A DNA stretch of 54,898 bases from assembly GCA_945871445.1 (NCBI GenBank), contig CAMBWI010000008.1:1-54898 (forward strand). The letters are read 5' to 3'. The notes beneath the pieces were generated by a model. The model saw nothing but the letters and a program-made list of their open reading frames with translations, made no database searches and was not told the origin of the DNA. Within the stretch, counting starts at the first letter, position 1. Each line of letters opens with the position of its first letter. The DNA comes from Singulisphaera sp. GP187 (GTDB lineage: Bacteria; Planctomycetota; Phycisphaerae; Phycisphaerales; SM1A02). A program made the position numbers and the translations under genes. Below, in pieces: positions 51,807 to 54,898 of this stretch.

Positions 51807-53342
51807 TCACGCTTCGCCGACTTGAGCGGAAAGCCACGCTGGCACTTTTTCGATATTCATACTTTCTTGTTGCTGGGTATCGCGGTGACGAATTGTGACA
51901 TTCTGACCTGTCAGCGTGTCTGTATCGATCGTGATGCAGAATGGCGTTCCTGCTTCATCCATGCGGGCATAGCGCTTTCCAATCGTTTGCTTTGGGTCGT
52001 ATTCGCAGTTGTGACGCTTGCGAAGTTCTTTGTAAAGCTTCTCGGCAATTTCGGGCAGACCGTCCTTGTTGACCAGCGGAAAAATACCAGCCTTAACGGG
52101 AGCCATCCGAGGATGGAACTTCATATAGACACCACTTGGGCGGGTTTCATCCTTGGTGTACGCCTCGCACAGAAGCGCAAGCGTGCCGCGATCCGCGCCA
52201 GCTGATGGCTCGATCACATGAGGGAAATATCGCTCGTTCTTTTCGGCATCGAAATATTTCATCTTGTCGCGGCGACCAGAATGTTCAGCGTGTTGACAAA
52301 GGTCATAGTCACTTCGATGCGCAACGCCTTCGAGTTCGCCAAATCCAGGCGCGGAAAATGGGAAGCGATATTCGATGTCGCTCGTTCCAGCACCAGTCTT
52401 TGCATAGTGTGCAAGTTCGTCGCGATCATGTTCGCGCAGTTGAAGATTTTCGCTTGTCAGTCCAATCGACTGCCACCAAGCAAAGCGCTGCTCGCGCCAC
52501 CATGCGTACCACTCGTTGGCTTGCGTGGGATGAATGAAGAACTCGATTTCCATTTGTTCAAATTCACGGCTGCGGAAAGTGAAATTGCGCGGGGTGACTT
52601 CGTTACGAAATGCCTTGCCGATTTGTGCGATCCCAAATGGGACTCGTACGCGCGTGCTGTTGACCACATTCTCGAAGTTGGCAAAGATGCCTTGAGCAGT
52701 TTCTGGGCGCAAATATGCAATGTTTGATGGATCTTCGATCGCACCAACATTCGTCTTGAACATCAAGTTGAATTGGCGAGGTTCGGTGAGCGTGCCAACT
52801 TCTTTCGCATCTGGACCGATGCAGCGAGCGCGGTCTGCTGCTGTCAACTGAGTGAATGGCCGCAGCAAATGACGTGCGGGATCGAGCGCATCACACTTTT
52901 CGTATTTCAGAAGTGTCTTGATGGCTTTGTCACGTTGATCCGTGTCGTTTTCGATGAAGGCGTACAAGCGTGCACTTGCATCAACCGCGCCGAGAACAGT
53001 CAAATGATCCGCGCGATAGCGCGCCTTGCTTTCGCGACAGTCAACCATCGGATCGTTGAATCCACCGACGTGGCCAGATGCTTCCCATACTTTAGGGTTC
53101 ATGATGATCGTGCAATCGACGCCAACGATGTGAACAGATTCGCCGTTTGGTCCGGGCGTATCGCAACGCACAACATCTTTCCACCACGCATCCTTGAGGT
53201 TGCGTTTCAGTTCAGTTCCCAGAGGACCGTAATCCCAGAATCCATTGATACCACCATAGATTTCGGAACTTTGAAAGATGAAACCTCGGCGGCGGCAGAG
53301 TGCGACAATTTCATCCATCGATTTGATTGGTGTTTCGGGCAT
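51807..53342 (-). CDS. glyS: Glycine--tRNA ligase (single-chain, alpha2 type)
   Basis: Charges tRNA-Gly. 511 residues, class II. The N-terminus has IYGGINGFWDYGPLG with ELKRNLKDAWW; motif 2 is in RVRVPFGIAQIGKAFRNEV and the RSREFEQMEIEFFI block; motif 3 is in GVIEPSAGADRG-type segment (HVIEPSAGADRGTLALL). The C-terminal anticodon-binding domain is present. This is the archaeal/eukaryotic-like alpha2 form also found in many bacteria, not the alpha-beta GlyQS form. Confidence 0.96.
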   Translation of the reverse strand: MPETPIKSMDEIVALCRRRGFIFQSSEIYGGINGFWDYGPLGTELKRNLKDAWWKDVVRCDTPGPNGESVHIVGVDCTIIMNPKVWEASGHVGGFNDPMVDCRESKARYRADHLTVLGAVDASARLYAFIENDTDQRDKAIKTLLKYEKCDALDPARHLLRPFTQLTAADRARCIGPDAKEVGTLTEPRQFNLMFKTNVGAIEDPSNIAYLRPETAQGIFANFENVVNSTRVRVPFGIAQIGKAFRNEVTPRNFTFRSREFEQMEIEFFIHPTQANEWYAWWREQRFAWWQSIGLTSENLQLREHDRDELAHYAKTGAGTSDIEYRFPFSAPGFGELEGVAHRSDYDLCQHAEHSGRRDKMKYFDAEKNERYFPHVIEPSAGADRGTLALLCEAYTKDETRPSGVYMKFHPRMAPVKAGIFPLVNKDGLPEIAEKLYKELRKRHNCEYDPKQTIGKRYARMDEAGTPFCITIDTDTLTGQNVTIRHRDTQQQESMNIEKVPAWLSAQVGEA

Positions 53343-53444
53343 AAGGGTTTGAGTGTATGGACAACACGCAATGCTGGCATATTGCGGAGAAAACCCGACC
53401 TTGAGCGGGTAAGTTTTACCCGCAAGCCCCCCTATTTTTAGGTA

Positions 53445-53939
53445 TCAGCGCGTCGCAAGAATGAAATCTGGAATTGCGTGAATGGCGAGATATCGCTTGA
53501 GAATTCCGGCAGGCAGTTCGTGAAAACTTCGAATCGTTTTTCGGCACGGCACTTCGCCACAATTGCAAGACATCGTCCACGAATCGTCTGCACCCAAGAG
53601 CGTTGAATAGTCGTGAGTGATTTCGGTAGATGCTGCGATTGACTTGATCGCCTTGAAGAAAAGTCGGCCAGTGTGTTTGACGACACGGACATTTGGATTG
53701 CAAGAGTGATTTGCAAATGCGCCGATCTTGTTTTGTGGACTGATGTATCGATCGGGGTCATAGCGAAAGCAATTTGCGGCCCTGCGTGGATCTGTGTTCC
53801 AGAGTGACCAGACTTCGTCGCTGGTGAGGATGTCGCCATCGATTTCGCAAATCTGCGCGCCGGAGTGGAAGGATTTCAGTGCGACAATTCCCAGTCCATT
53901 GCGAACGCTTTGAACAGTAAGAAATCGCAGTGCGGGCAT
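53445..53939 (-). CDS. SET-domain protein (putative protein-lysine methyltransferase)
   Basis: 164 residues, entirely a SET domain. The start VRNGLGIVALKSFHSGAQI is the usual N-SET strand; FANHSCNPNV is the SAM-binding NHSC motif; EITHDYS holds the catalytic Tyr; and CNCGEVPCR is a post-SET zinc-type cysteine cluster. It likely methylates lysines on protein. Its bacterial target is unknown. SET genes in bacteria are often thought to be of eukaryotic origin. It stands alone between glyS and the tRNA. Confidence 0.88.
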   Translation of the reverse strand: MPALRFLTVQSVRNGLGIVALKSFHSGAQICEIDGDILTSDEVWSLWNTDPRRAANCFRYDPDRYISPQNKIGAFANHSCNPNVRVVKHTGRLFFKAIKSIAASTEITHDYSTLLGADDSWTMSCNCGEVPCRKTIRSFHELPAGILKRYLAIHAIPDFILATR

Positions 53940-54035
53940 AGAGCGCAGAGGTTACGAAATCGGCAAACTAGAAATGTGGAGACTCAACACAAGAGACTTT
54001 CATGAAAAGCAACATCGTGATATCCTTCGATTGTC

Positions 54036-54109
54036 GGGCGATTAGCTCAGTTGGCTAGAGCACACGCATCACACGCGTGGGGTCGCTGGTTCGAATCCAG
54101 TATCGCCCA
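54036..54109 (+). tRNA. tRNA-Val (anticodon CAC)
   Basis: Full cloverleaf: acceptor GGGCGAT with ATCGCCC, D arm GCTC/GAGC, anticodon stem CACGC/GCGTG with loop ATCACAC (anticodon CAC at 54070-54072), T arm with GGTTCGAATCC, and discriminator A. CCA is not encoded. It reads the GTG valine codon. The 3' end is the likely attachment site of the neighbouring integrase. Confidence 0.95.
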
Positions 54110-54898
54110 TTGTTTGGATTCTGCGCTGTTATGCGCTGTTTCGCACTGCGTTGCATTGCACTGCGAATCATCACTATATGACTGTGAAACAAGTTGTAAT
54201 TGCGATGCAGTGCGAGTCACTGCGGTCGGATGCTGTGACGCATTTTGTGCTTCAAGTGTGACGCATTTTGTGTCGCCCATATTGAGACCTGCGGCAGCGT
54301 CAAAGTGTGCGTCCCGAACCTGCAAATAATGCGTCGCTGCGATGAGTGGAGAATGTCCCAACCATTTGGCAACGGCGTGATGTGGGTACTGATCCACCCA
54401 ATCAGTTGCGCATGATGCGCGAAGATTGTGGAAGAGTCTTGGCCACGGGATCAATCCTGCTCGTTCAATGATTCGGTGGAATCCTTTACGAAGATTCACG
54501 CGAGGATCAACCAGACGCGGGACGACCAACTCGCTGCCATCCTCGGCATTGTCGAATAAGCCTTGCAAGATCGATCGCAGTTCAGGACTCATCGGCACAG
54601 ACCGCACCGCATGACCTTCATGCCCTGCCGTCTTTGGACTTCGCACGGTCAGTCTGCCGCGTTCCCAATTGACATCACCCCATTTGAGCCCAACGACTTC
54701 GGATGGACACCGCAGACCACCATAGCGACTCAGCGCAATGATGCTCCTCCATTGGTTGTCGGGACACTCGGCAAGTACCGCCCGAATTGATTCATGCGAA
54801 ACATAGAACGAACGCTCAGGATTCGACTGAGAACCTGCCCGTAAATCCTCGAATGGACTTGCGGGAATCAACTTCCACTTGACTGCCTTGCGAAAAAT
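54047..54898 (-). CDS. Tyrosine recombinase/integrase, N-terminus cut off by window edge
   Basis: The frame is open to the right edge (upstream codons read IFRKAVKWKLIPASPFEDL), so the ATG at 54871 is internal. Catalytic residues are present: Arg in RYGGLRCPSEVVGL, His-x-x-Arg in LFHNLRASCATDW, His in VAKWLGHSPLI and Tyr in AATHYLQV. The last about 20 codons, ending in WAILDSNQRP and CDACALAN, lie antisense inside the tRNA-Val gene, which is typical of integrases reading into their attachment site. It probably integrates an element at this tRNA. Confidence 0.9.
   Translation of the reverse strand: MFRKAVKWKLIPASPFEDLRAGSQSNPERSFYVSHESIRAVLAECPDNQWRSIIALSRYGGLRCPSEVVGLKWGDVNWERGRLTVRSPKTAGHEGHAVRSVPMSPELRSILQGLFDNAEDGSELVVPRLVDPRVNLRKGFHRIIERAGLIPWPRLFHNLRASCATDWVDQYPHHAVAKWLGHSPLIAATHYLQVRDAHFDAAAGLNMGDTKCVTLEAQNASQHPTAVTRTASQLQLVSQSYSDDSQCNATQCETAHNSAESKQWAILDSNQRPHACDACALAN
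54080..54109 (+). mobile_element. Likely attachment site and left border of an integrated element
   Basis: The 3' half of tRNA-Val next to an integrase that points its C-terminus at it is the standard attL layout. The element would extend to the right beyond the window; the matching attR cannot be seen. Confidence 0.6.
54234..54272. repeat. Two 16-bp direct repeats in the integrase C-terminal region
   Basis: TGTGACGCATTTTGTG occurs at 54234-54249 and 54257-54272, a 23-base period. They may be recombinase arm sites or just reflect a duplicated coding segment. Confidence 0.8.

Overview
The window is 54.9 kb of chromosomal DNA with about 50 protein genes, one tRNA and a truncated integrase. It most resembles a planctomycete, probably class Phycisphaerae. 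The grounds are the short C-terminal anchor of the secreted protein at 49897-50640 (PAPGAIALLGLAGAFGRRRRS-like, typical of Phycisphaerae PEP-CTERM proteins), the tyrosine recombinase type at the right end, many lipoproteins, weak ribosome binding sites and moderate GC. This placement is inference; no rRNA gene is present.

Layout. 1-12.7 kb: housekeeping and cofactor genes (cysteine desulfurase, panC, a TlpA-like thioredoxin protein, polyprenyl synthase, a methyltransferase, a DUF1573 lipoprotein, ahcY, a triple YHS-like protein, an amidase, an ArsR-methyltransferase regulator, a TPR lipoprotein, a flavin reductase). 12.8-33 kb: a large envelope cluster. Fifteen genes run on the minus strand from 29729 down to 12835, and three run divergently (30014-33041). 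33-45.6 kb: a membrane M50-like protease, two glycine-zipper membrane proteins, hisS, an acyl-CoA mutase large subunit, 3-hydroxyacyl-CoA dehydrogenase, nadC, citrate synthase, a CpcT/CpeT-like protein, an NHL propeller, a PrpB-like lyase and a degenerate peptidase-like protein. 45.6-54 kb: a structured noncoding leader, a PQQ-propeller gene, purH, a lone nuoC, a PEP-CTERM-like secreted protein, a SYLF lipoprotein, glyS and a SET protein. 54.0 kb to the edge: tRNA-Val(CAC) with an integrase whose C-terminal codons lie antisense inside the tRNA, marking the left border of an integrated element that continues outside the window.

The most interesting part is 12.8-33 kb. It holds homologues of the LpoB / YcfL / COG3014 lipoprotein set, two DUF6844-type proteins (one extended with FlgT/CsgG-like domains), and a subtilisin fused to CsgG-like and DUF4384-like domains. 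It also holds a compact ExbB-ExbD-TonB-like motor, a second proline-rich periplasm-spanning protein, a sigma-70 family factor with a small membrane protein, and a CASTOR/POLLUX-like ion channel. Tight spacing and start-stop overlaps suggest coordinated expression. I read it as one self-regulated envelope system that is either energised or proteolytic. Its output is unknown.

Smaller points worth checking: a near-perfect palindrome ahead of ahcY that suits the nearby SahR-like regulator; an intrinsic terminator embedded in the start of the amidase gene; a riboswitch-shaped RNA leader plus terminator ahead of the PQQ-purH pair; and a hairpin over the nadC start codon.
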